This document shows, one piece after another, positions 55,122 through 62,022 of a DNA stretch of 62,022 nucleotides (its first letter is position 1; every line of letters begins with the position of its first letter). The notes beneath the pieces are model-generated. The model saw nothing but the letters and a program-made list of their open reading frames with translations. It had not been told where the DNA came from and searched no databases. Both the position numbers and the translations under genes were made by a program. Source of the DNA: Corynebacterium yonathiae (GTDB taxonomy: Bacteria > Actinomycetota > Actinomycetes > Mycobacteriales > Mycobacteriaceae); contig NZ_JAKOPM010000013.1 in assembly GCF_022288805.1 (NCBI RefSeq), positions 1 through 62,022 on the forward strand, written 5' to 3'.

Positions 55122-55697
55122 ATGACGTCTCCCAACACTGCTAAAAACGAGCTGCGCGCCCGCTTGGTCCAGGCCCGCCGCGAACTTTCCACCGAGGACC
55201 GCGCTGCCTTTACCGCCGCCGTGCGCAAGCACCTTGAATCCGAACTCACTGCGTCCATGACCGTGGCCGCATATTGGCCACTAGACTCCGAGCCCGGTGG
55301 CGCCGACTTTGTGCCTTGGCTCAAGGAACATGTCTCCCGCGTCCTTTTGCCAATTTCCGGCAAGAATGGCACGTTGACCTTTGCCGAATACCGCGGCAAA
55401 GAGGCCATGCACGAAAGCCCACTGGGCTTGAATGAGCCGCAGGGTCCGACCTTTGATAGCAGCGTGCTGGCCGAGTGCGATCTGGTGCTCGCCCCTGCCA
55501 TGGCGGTAGATGCCAAGGGCAACCGCATGGGCAAAGGCGGTGGCTACTATGACCGCGCATTAGAGCCGCTTCCCCACGGCAAGCCACCGGTCTTCGCCAT
55601 GGTCTACCCCGCCGAGTTGGTAGATGAACTGCCTACCGAAGACCATGACCGCAAGGTCGATGCCGCCGTTACTGCTGAGGGCATCACCTGCTTCTAA
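55122..55697 (+). CDS. fthC: 5-formyltetrahydrofolate cyclo-ligase
   Basis: ATP-dependent conversion of 5-formyl- to 5,10-methenyl-tetrahydrofolate, salvaging a folate by-product. The 191 residues include the basic start AKNELRARLVQARRELS, and the family signature MGKGGGYYDRALEPL with its Gly-rich ATP/Mg site near 135, followed by VFAMVYPAELVDELPTEDHD. The gene is divergent from galU, as is Rv0992c from galU (Rv0993) in M. tuberculosis. It is probably cotranscribed with the SAF-domain gene 48 bases downstream. Confidence 0.95.
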   Translation: MTSPNTAKNELRARLVQARRELSTEDRAAFTAAVRKHLESELTASMTVAAYWPLDSEPGGADFVPWLKEHVSRVLLPISGKNGTLTFAEYRGKEAMHESPLGLNEPQGPTFDSSVLAECDLVLAPAMAVDAKGNRMGKGGGYYDRALEPLPHGKPPVFAMVYPAELVDELPTEDHDRKVDAAVTAEGITCF

Positions 55698-55745
55698 TTT
55701 CCAGGGCGTGGGAACCATGCGTGGCTTCGGGCAGTCTAAAAGAGT

Positions 55746-56447
55746 ATGTCCACTTCGCGTTTACCCCGCCTCTTTTCCACCCTTCGCACCCCTGGCCACC
55801 GCCGCGGCGTATTAGTACGCCGCGCCATTGCAGTGGCCCTGCTTATTGCCGCGCTTGTCTCGGCCCTGTCCGCAGCCAAGGAGCTACCGCGCGTGCCCGT
55901 CTTTAGCCGCGATCTGCCGGCGGGAGCAGAGCTTGCGCTTGCCGACGTCGAGTTGGCCCGACTTCCGGCTTCCTCTATCCCCGAATCCGCGGTAGCTGCA
56001 CAGCCAGAAGAACTTCGCGGCCGCATTATCACCGCCGCAGCCGGCAAGGGCGAGGTAGTAACCGATGCCCGGCTTCTGGGAGAAGATCTAGTCTCCACCC
56101 TGGTCGGCGGCCCCAAAGCCACGGCAGGACGGATGATTCCGGTCAAACTAGCCGAGCCCGATATTATTCCGCATTTACATCACGGCGATGCCGTGGACGT
56201 GGTGACCGCGGTGGACGCCGGGTCTGCCCCAGCCGAGGAGGGTGCGGATCCTGCGATGCCCACCACGCGCGTTATCGCCACCGGCGGACGCGTGGTGTCC
56301 ACCTCTAACGCTGAAGGCAAGGCTTCTTCGTCTACTGTTTTGCTCGCGCTGCCCCATGACCATGCCAATGATGTTGCCGCGGCGTCATTAAGCCAGCCAC
56401 TCACCGTCGTCATAGTTGGTGACCGCGCTCACCCTCAACAACACTAG
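55746..56447 (+). CDS. SAF-domain membrane protein (CpaB/RcpC-like)
   Basis: The 233 residues begin with a basic stretch and one membrane segment (about 27-45, AIAVALLIAALVSALSA), followed by an SAF domain (about 48-105: VPVFSRDLPAGAELALADVE, with ELRGRIITAAAGKGEVVTDA). The rest (about 125-233) resembles the extracytoplasmic part of CpaB/RcpC proteins of Tad pilus systems (HGDAVDVVTAVDAG). No pilus genes are nearby, so a role in pili is not supported here. Likely anchored in the membrane facing outward. Downstream is mscL after 110 bases. Confidence 0.8.
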   Translation: MSTSRLPRLFSTLRTPGHRRGVLVRRAIAVALLIAALVSALSAAKELPRVPVFSRDLPAGAELALADVELARLPASSIPESAVAAQPEELRGRIITAAAGKGEVVTDARLLGEDLVSTLVGGPKATAGRMIPVKLAEPDIIPHLHHGDAVDVVTAVDAGSAPAEEGADPAMPTTRVIATGGRVVSTSNAEGKASSSTVLLALPHDHANDVAAASLSQPLTVVIVGDRAHPQQH

Positions 56448-56557
56448 ACCTTTTCAGACACAACAGTTGTGGTTGGTTACCGGCTCCACTAAGGTTTCGC
56501 ACTGTCCTTGGTTTTAGCAACCGTTAGTTATTCCCAGAAAGGTTAGTGCATTTCACC

Positions 56558-57052
56558 ATGCTCAAGGGATTTAAAGACTTCATCATGCGCGGCAACGTTA
56601 TCGAACTTGCCACCGCGGTCATCATCGGCTCTGCCTTCACCGCAATCGTCAAATCCATTACGGATTCTATTATCCAGCCGCTCATTAACTCCCTTGGATC
56701 CGCCGAGGTGGGAGCCGTTGGCTTCCAGATCACGGATGCAGAAAACACCTTTGTAGACTTTGGCGCCGTCATCTCTGCGGCGATCAACTTCCTCATTATC
56801 GCCGCAGTAGTCTACTTCCTCATCGTGATGCCAATCAATAAGCTCACCGAGGCCGCTAAGCGCCGCCACGGTGTCGACCCTGAGGCGCCCGCCCCAACCT
56901 CCGAGGAGCTGCTTGCCGAAATCCGCGACCTGCTTGAGGCCCAGAGCGTTTCCGCTAAGGAGATCCCGGGCACCGGGATCAACGGTTCCGCCGACGCCGC
57001 GACCGACACTGACTACGGTTCCACCGGCGGCGGCCGCCACCAGGCCAAGTAA
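56558..57052 (+). CDS. mscL: Large-conductance mechanosensitive channel
   Basis: Releases solutes on sudden osmotic downshift; opens under membrane tension as a pentamer. The 164 residues have the two membrane helices: MLKGFKDFIMRGNVIELATA leading into TM1 with the pore-lining Gly/Ala pattern, and AINFLIIAAVVYFLIVMPIN as TM2; a longer than usual acidic and Ser/Gly-rich C-terminus follows the helical bundle (EELLAEIRDLLEAQ). The ATG at 56558 matches the family start; an in-frame GTG at 56546, only 3 bases from AAAGG, would add four residues. It has the same neighbours as M. tuberculosis mscL. Confidence 0.95.
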   Translation: MLKGFKDFIMRGNVIELATAVIIGSAFTAIVKSITDSIIQPLINSLGSAEVGAVGFQITDAENTFVDFGAVISAAINFLIIAAVVYFLIVMPINKLTEAAKRRHGVDPEAPAPTSEELLAEIRDLLEAQSVSAKEIPGTGINGSADAATDTDYGSTGGGRHQAK

Positions 57053-57116
57053 CCCCTTCCTGCGCGGGCTTTTGCATACCTTTTATTAGCTACGTGGCCG
57101 CAGATTTCCCTGTGCA

Positions 57117-57338
57117 CTAACCGCCATAGTGCGGGGGCCGGTTCTCCCGATAGAACTGCTCATCACGCTGGCCAGACTCGCTTTCTGCTTCGGCGGCTGA
57201 GCCTGCGTCATCTACGGTGACGATTCGCCCTTCATCGGACCCATGTGTCACCGATACACCGGGCTGATCGGCGCTGCGATCATAATCGGCCGCATCCGAT
57301 TGGCGGAATGCGCGCCGGCGATACTTCCGAGACGTCAT
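57117..57338 (-). CDS. Small hydrophilic protein of unknown function between moaB and mscL
   Basis: Family not recognised. The 73 residues start with a basic, Tyr-containing stretch (TSRKYRRRAFRQSDAADYD), continue into an acidic region, and end in YRENRPPHYGG; the whole looks disordered. A longer reading that starts upstream would use the sequence antisense to moaB's end and is not credible. It follows moaB on the same strand by 16 bases, so it is probably the end of that operon. Function unknown. Confidence 0.55.
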   Translation of the reverse strand: MTSRKYRRRAFRQSDAADYDRSADQPGVSVTHGSDEGRIVTVDDAGSAAEAESESGQRDEQFYRENRPPHYGG

Positions 57339-57354
57339 AGAAAATGCCTTGAGA

Positions 57355-57963
57355 TTACTGGACGCTGGACTGCTGCAGCTGATCAATGAGGTGATGTACC
57401 AGCGGCGCCAATGTAGCCATGCCATCGCGCACCGCAGCGCGCGAAGAGGCAAGGTTGACCACGACAGTAGAGCCAGAAACGCCCGACAGGCCACGAGATG
57501 TGCAGGCATCCACCGCACCGCAGGCTTGTCCAGAAGACCGCAGCGCCTGGGCTACGCCCGGAACCATCTTGTCGATCACCGAGCGCGTAGCCTCCGGAGT
57601 CTTATCGCGCGGGCCTACACCGGTGCCGCCAACGGTCAGTACCAAGTCCACGCCACCGACCACGGCGGTCTCAATAGCCTGGCGGATCTTGGACTTCTTG
57701 GAACGGACCACAATGGCGCCATCAACCCGGAAGTTAGCCTCTGCAAGCAACTCACTTACCAACTGAGAGGTGCTATCAGATTGCTCGCCAGGATGATCGG
57801 TGACAATAACGATGAGAGCGCGGCGCGGGGCAGCTACGCTATCCTCCTGCTCACTGGCGAGCAGAAAGGCATCATCTGGTTCGGCGACATCCATCAAAGA
57901 ATCGTGCTTGTCTTCGCCCTCCAGCTGCGCGGAGTCGGTCAAGTCGTGCTGCGAATCTGGCAT
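57355..57963 (-). CDS. moaB: MoaB/MogA-family molybdopterin-binding protein
   Basis: Member of the family that adenylates molybdopterin (MogA, gephyrin G domain) or of its MoaB branch. The 202 residues begin with an acidic extension of about 45 residues, then the fold: ALIVIVTDHPGEQSDSTSQL, LVLTVGGTGVGPRDKTPEAT with the signature TGGTGxxxxDxTPEA motif (first T replaced by V), and SGVSGSTVVVNLASSRAAVR. The active-site Asp is present. TAAGGAG five bases before the ATG supports the start. It lies beside mprAB-htrA, like Rv0984 in M. tuberculosis. No other Moco genes are in the window. Confidence 0.9.
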   Translation of the reverse strand: MPDSQHDLTDSAQLEGEDKHDSLMDVAEPDDAFLLASEQEDSVAAPRRALIVIVTDHPGEQSDSTSQLVSELLAEANFRVDGAIVVRSKKSKIRQAIETAVVGGVDLVLTVGGTGVGPRDKTPEATRSVIDKMVPGVAQALRSSGQACGAVDACTSRGLSGVSGSTVVVNLASSRAAVRDGMATLAPLVHHLIDQLQQSSVQ

Positions 57964-58049
57964 ATTTCTCCTTAGTTTAGGGCGGTATGGCCTTTCGGCG
58001 GGGTGAGGTACGGCGCATTCAGCACCTAACAGTGCTCTTGCACAGTAAT

Positions 58050-59498
58050 TTACTCGCCAGAGAGGGTTACCTCTACCTGACGGGATTCATCCGAGTCTTC
58101 GCGGGTAGCCTCCAAGGTCACCGTCGCACCAAAGTCTTGCGAACGCGCCGCTGCAATAAGTGCATCGGCATTCTCGATCAAGCGATCATTGACGCGGGTA
58201 ACAATGTCGCCATCCTTCAGACCCGCCTTATCCGCTGGGCCGCCCGGCTCGACCTCGGCGATGCGAGCACCATTGCCGTCGTCACGCGCCAGCACCTTCA
58301 CGCCAAGGGTCGGGTGGGTAACCTTGCCGTTGTTGATCAGCTCATCTGCCATGCGCTTAGCAAAGTTGGACGGGATAGCAAAGCCGAGTCCAATGGAGCC
58401 ACCCTCACCGGTGGAATTACTCGATAGCGAAGCAATCATGGAATTCATGCCCACGATATTGCCGTCGCGGTCCACCAACGGACCGCCGGAGTTGCCAGGA
58501 TTAACCGCGGCGTCGGTCTGAATGGCGTCAATCAAGGAGGATTCGCCACCTTCTTGGGACGCACGGACAGGACGGTTCTTAGCAGAAACGATACCGGAGG
58601 TTACGGTTGCATTGAGCCCCAAAGGAGAGCCCACTGCGACTACTTCTTGCCCCACAGCGACGGAATCAGAATCACCGAACTGCAGGAACGGCAAATCCTT
58701 AACATCCTTGATTTTCACAATGGCCACGTCAGTATTCACATCGGAGGCGACTACGTCAGCATCATGCTTGCTACCATCATTCATGGTCACCTGCAGTATG
58801 CCGCCCTGTTCGGCGCCGGCCACCACGTGGTGATTGGTCAACACGTAGCCGTCCGGGGAGATAACGGAACCGGAGCCTTCTGCCCCGCCCGTCCGAGTCA
58901 TCGTCTGGATAGAAACCACCGCCGGCAAAACCTTGGAGGCCACCTCTTCAACGGAGCCCTTTTCTGGTTCCTTGCCAGTGCTATTGTTGGCCGGCTCGGC
59001 CTTGAGCGCCTCATTGACCACTGACGTATCGTTATTTCCTCCCCCGGAGTTCATTCCAACAACAGCTCCGGCGATAGAACCCGCAGCGATGGCAGTTACG
59101 GCCGCCAAGGCAGTGGCAGCGCCGAGGCCGATCTTCTTCTTTTGCTCCGGCTGTGGGGGCAGCGGGGTAACCATCGGACCTTCCTGCCCCTGAGTGTTAA
59201 AACTTTGGGTCTGCGGTCCATTCGGGTACGGACCCAGCGCTTCTGCTGTGTGCGGATCAGCGCTTTCCGCGCCGCCGCGCGGCTGGTTCCAGCCTTGCGA
59301 GTAGGAGCCAGTCTCATATGCTTGCGCGCCGGCGCCGTTGCTATAGGGACCAGCATTGCCAGCGTCTGCGCTCGGCTGGCCGCCTTCTCCAAAGTTCGGA
59401 CCACCGTGTACCGGCTCGGCCCGACTAGAGCCTTCTTGGGACTCCCCCTCCGGGGAGGTTCCTTCAAAGCCGCGGTAATCGTCATTCCTCATGTTCAT
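58050..59498 (-). CDS. htrA: HtrA/PepD-type serine protease
   Basis: Membrane-anchored envelope protease and chaperone. The 482 residues have a cytoplasmic Gly/Pro/Gln-rich N-terminus of about 130 residues, one membrane segment (about 133-155, GAATALAAVTAIAAGSIAGA), a trypsin-like domain with His in YVLTNHHVVAGAE, Asp in NTDVAIVKIKDV and Ser in AVNPGNSGGPLVDRD, and a C-terminal PDZ domain (AEVEPGGPADKAGLKDGDIV). It is the same layout as M. tuberculosis PepD (Rv0983), which MprAB and SigE control. The ATG at 59498 was chosen; another ATG lies two codons later. TTGACA occurs upstream near 59549 but a -10 partner is unclear. Confidence 0.95.
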   Translation of the reverse strand: MNMRNDDYRGFEGTSPEGESQEGSSRAEPVHGGPNFGEGGQPSADAGNAGPYSNGAGAQAYETGSYSQGWNQPRGGAESADPHTAEALGPYPNGPQTQSFNTQGQEGPMVTPLPPQPEQKKKIGLGAATALAAVTAIAAGSIAGAVVGMNSGGGNNDTSVVNEALKAEPANNSTGKEPEKGSVEEVASKVLPAVVSIQTMTRTGGAEGSGSVISPDGYVLTNHHVVAGAEQGGILQVTMNDGSKHDADVVASDVNTDVAIVKIKDVKDLPFLQFGDSDSVAVGQEVVAVGSPLGLNATVTSGIVSAKNRPVRASQEGGESSLIDAIQTDAAVNPGNSGGPLVDRDGNIVGMNSMIASLSSNSTGEGGSIGLGFAIPSNFAKRMADELINNGKVTHPTLGVKVLARDDGNGARIAEVEPGGPADKAGLKDGDIVTRVNDRLIENADALIAAARSQDFGATVTLEATREDSDESRQVEVTLSGE

Positions 59499-59606
59499 GA
59501 GAAAACTATGCCTCACTTCGCTTGGTCAAGACTGATACTGATCTGTCAACCTACTAGGAGTTCCTGAAAGGTAACTGTGTGACATCACCAGTATAAAGGC
59601 TCTTGC

Positions 59607-61166
59607 TCACCCCTGGTTAAACCAGCGTTGTGCAAAGATTTCACCGCGATCACGCGGGTCTTCTTTGCCACCCGGCAGCCCCTCCTGCGGATCCGCCAAA
59701 CCATCTACAAAGATCTCACCCGGCACGGGCTGGCCCGGCAATATCACTTCCATACGGGTGCCGCCATCATTGGACTCACGGATTTTAATGGTGCCGTCGT
59801 GACGCTCAATCACCGATTTAACGATGGCCAAGCCCAAGCCAGAACCCGGCATTGAGCGAGCCTCTGCAGAACGGTAGAAGCGCTCAAAAACCTTTTCCCG
59901 CTCTTCGGGTGCAATGCCCGGCCCGGAGTCATCGAAGCGCAACCGCACCTCGTGGGAGGATAGTTGTTCCATAGAAACGCGAACCGTGCCAGTAGCCGGC
60001 GACCACTTAGCCGCATTGTCCATCAGGTTAAGCGTGGCACGACCCAACGCGAAAGGATCGCCATCTAGCTCCCACGGAATAAAGCGCACCAAGAATTCCA
60101 CATCGGGACGACGGCGCCTAGCACGTTCCAGGGAAGACATCATGACTTCACAAAGATCCACCGGTTCCGGCTCGCGTTCGTTGCCGTCTTCGCGTGCCAG
60201 ATCAACGAGATCCCCAATCAAAGTGGATAGTTCGTTCATTTGGGACATGACGTCGTCTTCCAGGTCCTTACGGTCCTCATCACTCATGCCAAAGCCACCA
60301 CCAGCGCGGTTGAGCATCATCAGCAACTCAATATTGGTACGCATTGAGGTCAGCGGTGTCTTCAACTCGTGTCCGGCATCGGCCACGAATTGAGACTGCT
60401 GCGAACGAGATTCCTGCAGCGCCTCTAGCATCTGGTTAAAGGAGGTAGTCAGTTGGGCCATCTCGTCATTACTAGAGACCTCAATGGGGCGCAGATCATT
60501 TGTCTGCGTCACGTAATCCACTGCGCGCTTCAACCTAGCAATGGGCTGCATACCGGTCTTAGAGACGATGAGTCCGGCAAAGATGGCGAGCACAATGCCA
60601 ATGGCAACAATGATCAGGAGAACCGTACCCAGGATGGCGATGAGCTCTTGGGTAGGAGCTAGGGACTGCGCGACGACAACTGTTGAGCCAAGGTCGTGAC
60701 GCTTAGCTAATACGCGCTCGCCCCCGACGGTACGCACGGAGGTTTCCGTATAGTCTTCGGTCCGGTGAAAGTCCCCGCCCACGGGAATAGTATCGCCATA
60801 GGAAAAGCTCATAGAGGGCGGAGATAGGGCCACCCGGGTACCGGGGTTATAGGACTTGAAGTCCTCAATTTCCTGGTCCACGTGGTCCATGAACCGGGGG
60901 TCTTGGCTTTGCCGCAACAAAACATCAGCCTTGGCCTCCAGGCGGTCATCTACGGAGGCGGTCAAGGACATAGAAACCACCCAGTAGGTTGCCAAGGTCA
61001 TCAAGGCTACAGCTACCGCCACTACAAGGCCGGTTACAGTAGCTAGGCGCCACCGCAGTGGCGCCCGTGAGGCCCAGCTGCCCTGACTATCGGAGAACTC
61101 AGAAACGGGCGTGGACTGTTCATTCCCGGAAGCCACCGCGGGGGAAGCGGGCTTCCTTAAAATCAC
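59607..61166 (-). CDS. mprB: Envelope-stress sensor histidine kinase
   Basis: Partner of MprA. The 519 residues have a membrane segment near 42-63, an extracytoplasmic domain of about 120 residues, a second segment near 180-204 ([18 protein letters not shown]), HAMP, and the HisKA block [20 protein letters not shown] with the phosphorylated His, N box [17 protein letters not shown] and G2 [16 protein letters not shown]. It overlaps mprA by 4 bases (ATGA). The htrA gene follows after 91 bases, and the layout mprA-mprB-htrA-moaB equals Rv0981-Rv0984 in M. tuberculosis. Confidence 0.95.
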   Translation of the reverse strand: MILRKPASPAVASGNEQSTPVSEFSDSQGSWASRAPLRWRLATVTGLVVAVAVALMTLATYWVVSMSLTASVDDRLEAKADVLLRQSQDPRFMDHVDQEIEDFKSYNPGTRVALSPPSMSFSYGDTIPVGGDFHRTEDYTETSVRTVGGERVLAKRHDLGSTVVVAQSLAPTQELIAILGTVLLIIVAIGIVLAIFAGLIVSKTGMQPIARLKRAVDYVTQTNDLRPIEVSSNDEMAQLTTSFNQMLEALQESRSQQSQFVADAGHELKTPLTSMRTNIELLMMLNRAGGGFGMSDEDRKDLEDDVMSQMNELSTLIGDLVDLAREDGNEREPEPVDLCEVMMSSLERARRRRPDVEFLVRFIPWELDGDPFALGRATLNLMDNAAKWSPATGTVRVSMEQLSSHEVRLRFDDSGPGIAPEEREKVFERFYRSAEARSMPGSGLGLAIVKSVIERHDGTIKIRESNDGGTRMEVILPGQPVPGEIFVDGLADPQEGLPGGKEDPRDRGEIFAQRWFNQG

Positions 61167-61861
61167 GGATTAGACTCCCTCAAGACATAGCCCACACCAC
61201 GCACAGTGTGGATGAGGCGGGAGTCACTATCCGCCTCTGTCTTCTTGCGCAGGTAGCCAATGTAGACCTCGAGCGCATTGCCAGAGGTAGGGAAATCGTA
61301 GCCCCAAACCTCTTCCAAGATCTTGCTACGAGAGAGAACCTTGCGGGGATTTTCCATAAGCAACTGCAACAGGGCAAACTCAGTGCGCGTCAAAGAAATT
61401 GCGCGGCCACCGCGGCTTACTTCGCGGGTATCTGCATCCAGTTCAAGGTCCGCGAAGCTGAGTTTGCTCTCCACGGGAGCTTCAGTAGCAATGGAGTCTG
61501 CAGAGGCGCGACGAACCAAAGAACGAACGCGAGCTAAAAGCTCTTCCAATGCAAACGGCTTTGGTAGGTAATCATCCGCGCCGGCATCAAGGCCAGCAAC
61601 GCGGTCCGAAACACCATCGCGTGCGGTCAGCACGAGAATAGGGCGGTCCCAGCCTTCGCTGCGCAGAGTGCGGCACACCTCAAGGCCATCCATGTTAGGC
61701 ATCATGACGTCCAAAATGAGCAATTCTGGATTCTCAGTACGCACCGCCTCCACGGCCTCCAAGCCGTCATTAGCGGTCAGAACATCGTAGCCGTTGAAAC
61801 GTAGGGAACGGCGTAGCGATTCGCGGACAGCTTGTTCATCATCCACCACAAGGATTTTCAT
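61163..61861 (-). CDS. mprA: Envelope-stress response regulator
   Basis: OmpR-type regulator of envelope stress. The 232 residues show a receiver domain: acidic pocket [18 protein letters not shown], phosphorylated Asp in [16 protein letters not shown], Thr in [13 protein letters not shown], Lys in [16 protein letters not shown]; and a winged helix: [40 protein letters not shown]. The start ATG at 61861 is the only sensible one. It is first in the mprA-mprB operon. In the 161 bases upstream, a 14-base palindrome lies 27 bases ahead of the ATG. Confidence 0.96.
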   Translation of the reverse strand: MKILVVDDEQAVRESLRRSLRFNGYDVLTANDGLEAVEAVRTENPELLILDVMMPNMDGLEVCRTLRSEGWDRPILVLTARDGVSDRVAGLDAGADDYLPKPFALEELLARVRSLVRRASADSIATEAPVESKLSFADLELDADTREVSRGGRAISLTRTEFALLQLLMENPRKVLSRSKILEEVWGYDFPTSGNALEVYIGYLRKKTEADSDSRLIHTVRGVGYVLRESNP

Positions 61862-61887
61862 AGTCCTAATTATTACTTATGGCAGTC

Positions 61888-61901
61888 AACTTCATGAAGT
61901 T
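61888..61901. promoter_or_regulatory. Perfect palindrome upstream of mprA
   Basis: AACTTCATGAAGTT is its own complement and lies 27 bases before the mprA ATG. A CCCTTAAC element follows on the minus strand at 61899-61906. It may be a regulator binding site; identity unknown. Confidence 0.45.
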
Positions 61902-61945
61902 AAGGGAAATATTTACCCCCATGGTCCCCCAAATACGGTGAGAAC

Positions 61946-61961
61946 GGGTTAAGGGTCAAAA
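61946..61961 (-). repeat. Second copy of the 16-base end repeat
   Basis: Minus-strand TTTTGACCCTTAACCC, identical to 62-77 of the + strand. It lies upstream of mprA, with TTGACC as a possible -35 and TATTTG 18 bases on as a weak -10. The two copies sit some 62 kb apart in opposite orientation. Confidence 0.5.
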
Positions 61962-62022
61962 AGTGTGTCCGGAATCGCGGATTTTCACGGATTGACCTGT
62001 AGGTTTCCGGAAAGTATATGCT

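Noticed and set aside
56459..56471. CACAAC/GTTGTG inverted repeat between the SAF and mscL genes
   Set aside because: Six-base arms with a single-base spacer cannot form a hairpin and no regulator with this half-site is known to me; too little to call a site.

Overview
The window is a chromosomal segment of an actinobacterium, almost certainly a Corynebacterium. The basis is the gene content (Rpf2 with three DUF348 repeats and G5, PMT mannosyltransferase, MMPL transporter, BCCT carrier with a long basic tail, GapB-type GAPDH of about 487 residues). The core gene order also parallels, from memory, the Mycobacterium tuberculosis stretch mprA-mprB-pepD-moaB2-mscL-fthC-galU-moeA1-rimJ-Rv0996-pmt-rsmI-metG-tatD-rpfB-ksgA-ispE-pth. 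No tRNA, rRNA, CRISPR array, insertion sequence or prophage was seen, and no gap without a gene exceeds 300 bases.

Layout. Positions 99-2459 (+) hold a first peptidyl-tRNA hydrolase, an FAH-fold enzyme and a PPK2 polyphosphate kinase. Positions 2489-6594 (+) form a compact accessory module: NarL-type histidine kinase, response regulator, ABC ATPase and a fused double permease. Next come GapB, a nitronate monooxygenase (both -), a second pth (+), a TrkA/TrkH potassium pair (-), a short-chain dehydrogenase and RF3 (+), an AAE-type exporter and a patatin (-). Positions 17199-18489 (+) carry two unknown small proteins and a gamma-carbonic-anhydrase-like protein. A small membrane protein (-) is divergent from an MMPL exporter with its TetR regulator (19371-22341), separated by a region with a strong candidate operator. 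Then follow an unknown protein, a CoA-ester hydrolase, a HAD phosphatase and a 1253-residue acyltransferase-SGNH protein with a disordered tail of about 615 residues.

Positions 29524-36563 are mixed: a monooxygenase, a secreted protein, an AEC carrier, a membrane alpha/beta hydrolase, an ABC-F ATPase and an orphan histidine-rich AztD-like zinc protein. Positions 36564-46856 are conserved housekeeping and envelope genes (ispE, ksgA, rpf2, tatD, two GNATs, metG, a BCCT carrier, rsmI). Positions 46881-50494 hold pmt, a zinc-finger membrane protein, DoxX and tag. Positions 50509-55053 (-) form galU-glp-rimJ-glpR, the MoeA-like gephyrin homologue and its membrane receptor that act in corynebacterial division. 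Positions 55122-61861 hold fthC, an SAF protein, mscL, an unknown 73-residue protein, a MoaB-like gene, htrA and the mprB/mprA envelope-stress pair.

Shared themes are envelope growth, osmotic and envelope stress (MprAB-HtrA, MscL, BCCT, Rpf2) and translation quality (two Pth, RF3, KsgA, RsmI, MetG). The best leads for new biology are the long-tailed acyltransferase, the degenerate MoeA/Glp locus with a MoaB homologue nearby, the sensor-ABC module with a fused permease, and the orphan AztD-like gene with a Zur-like box.
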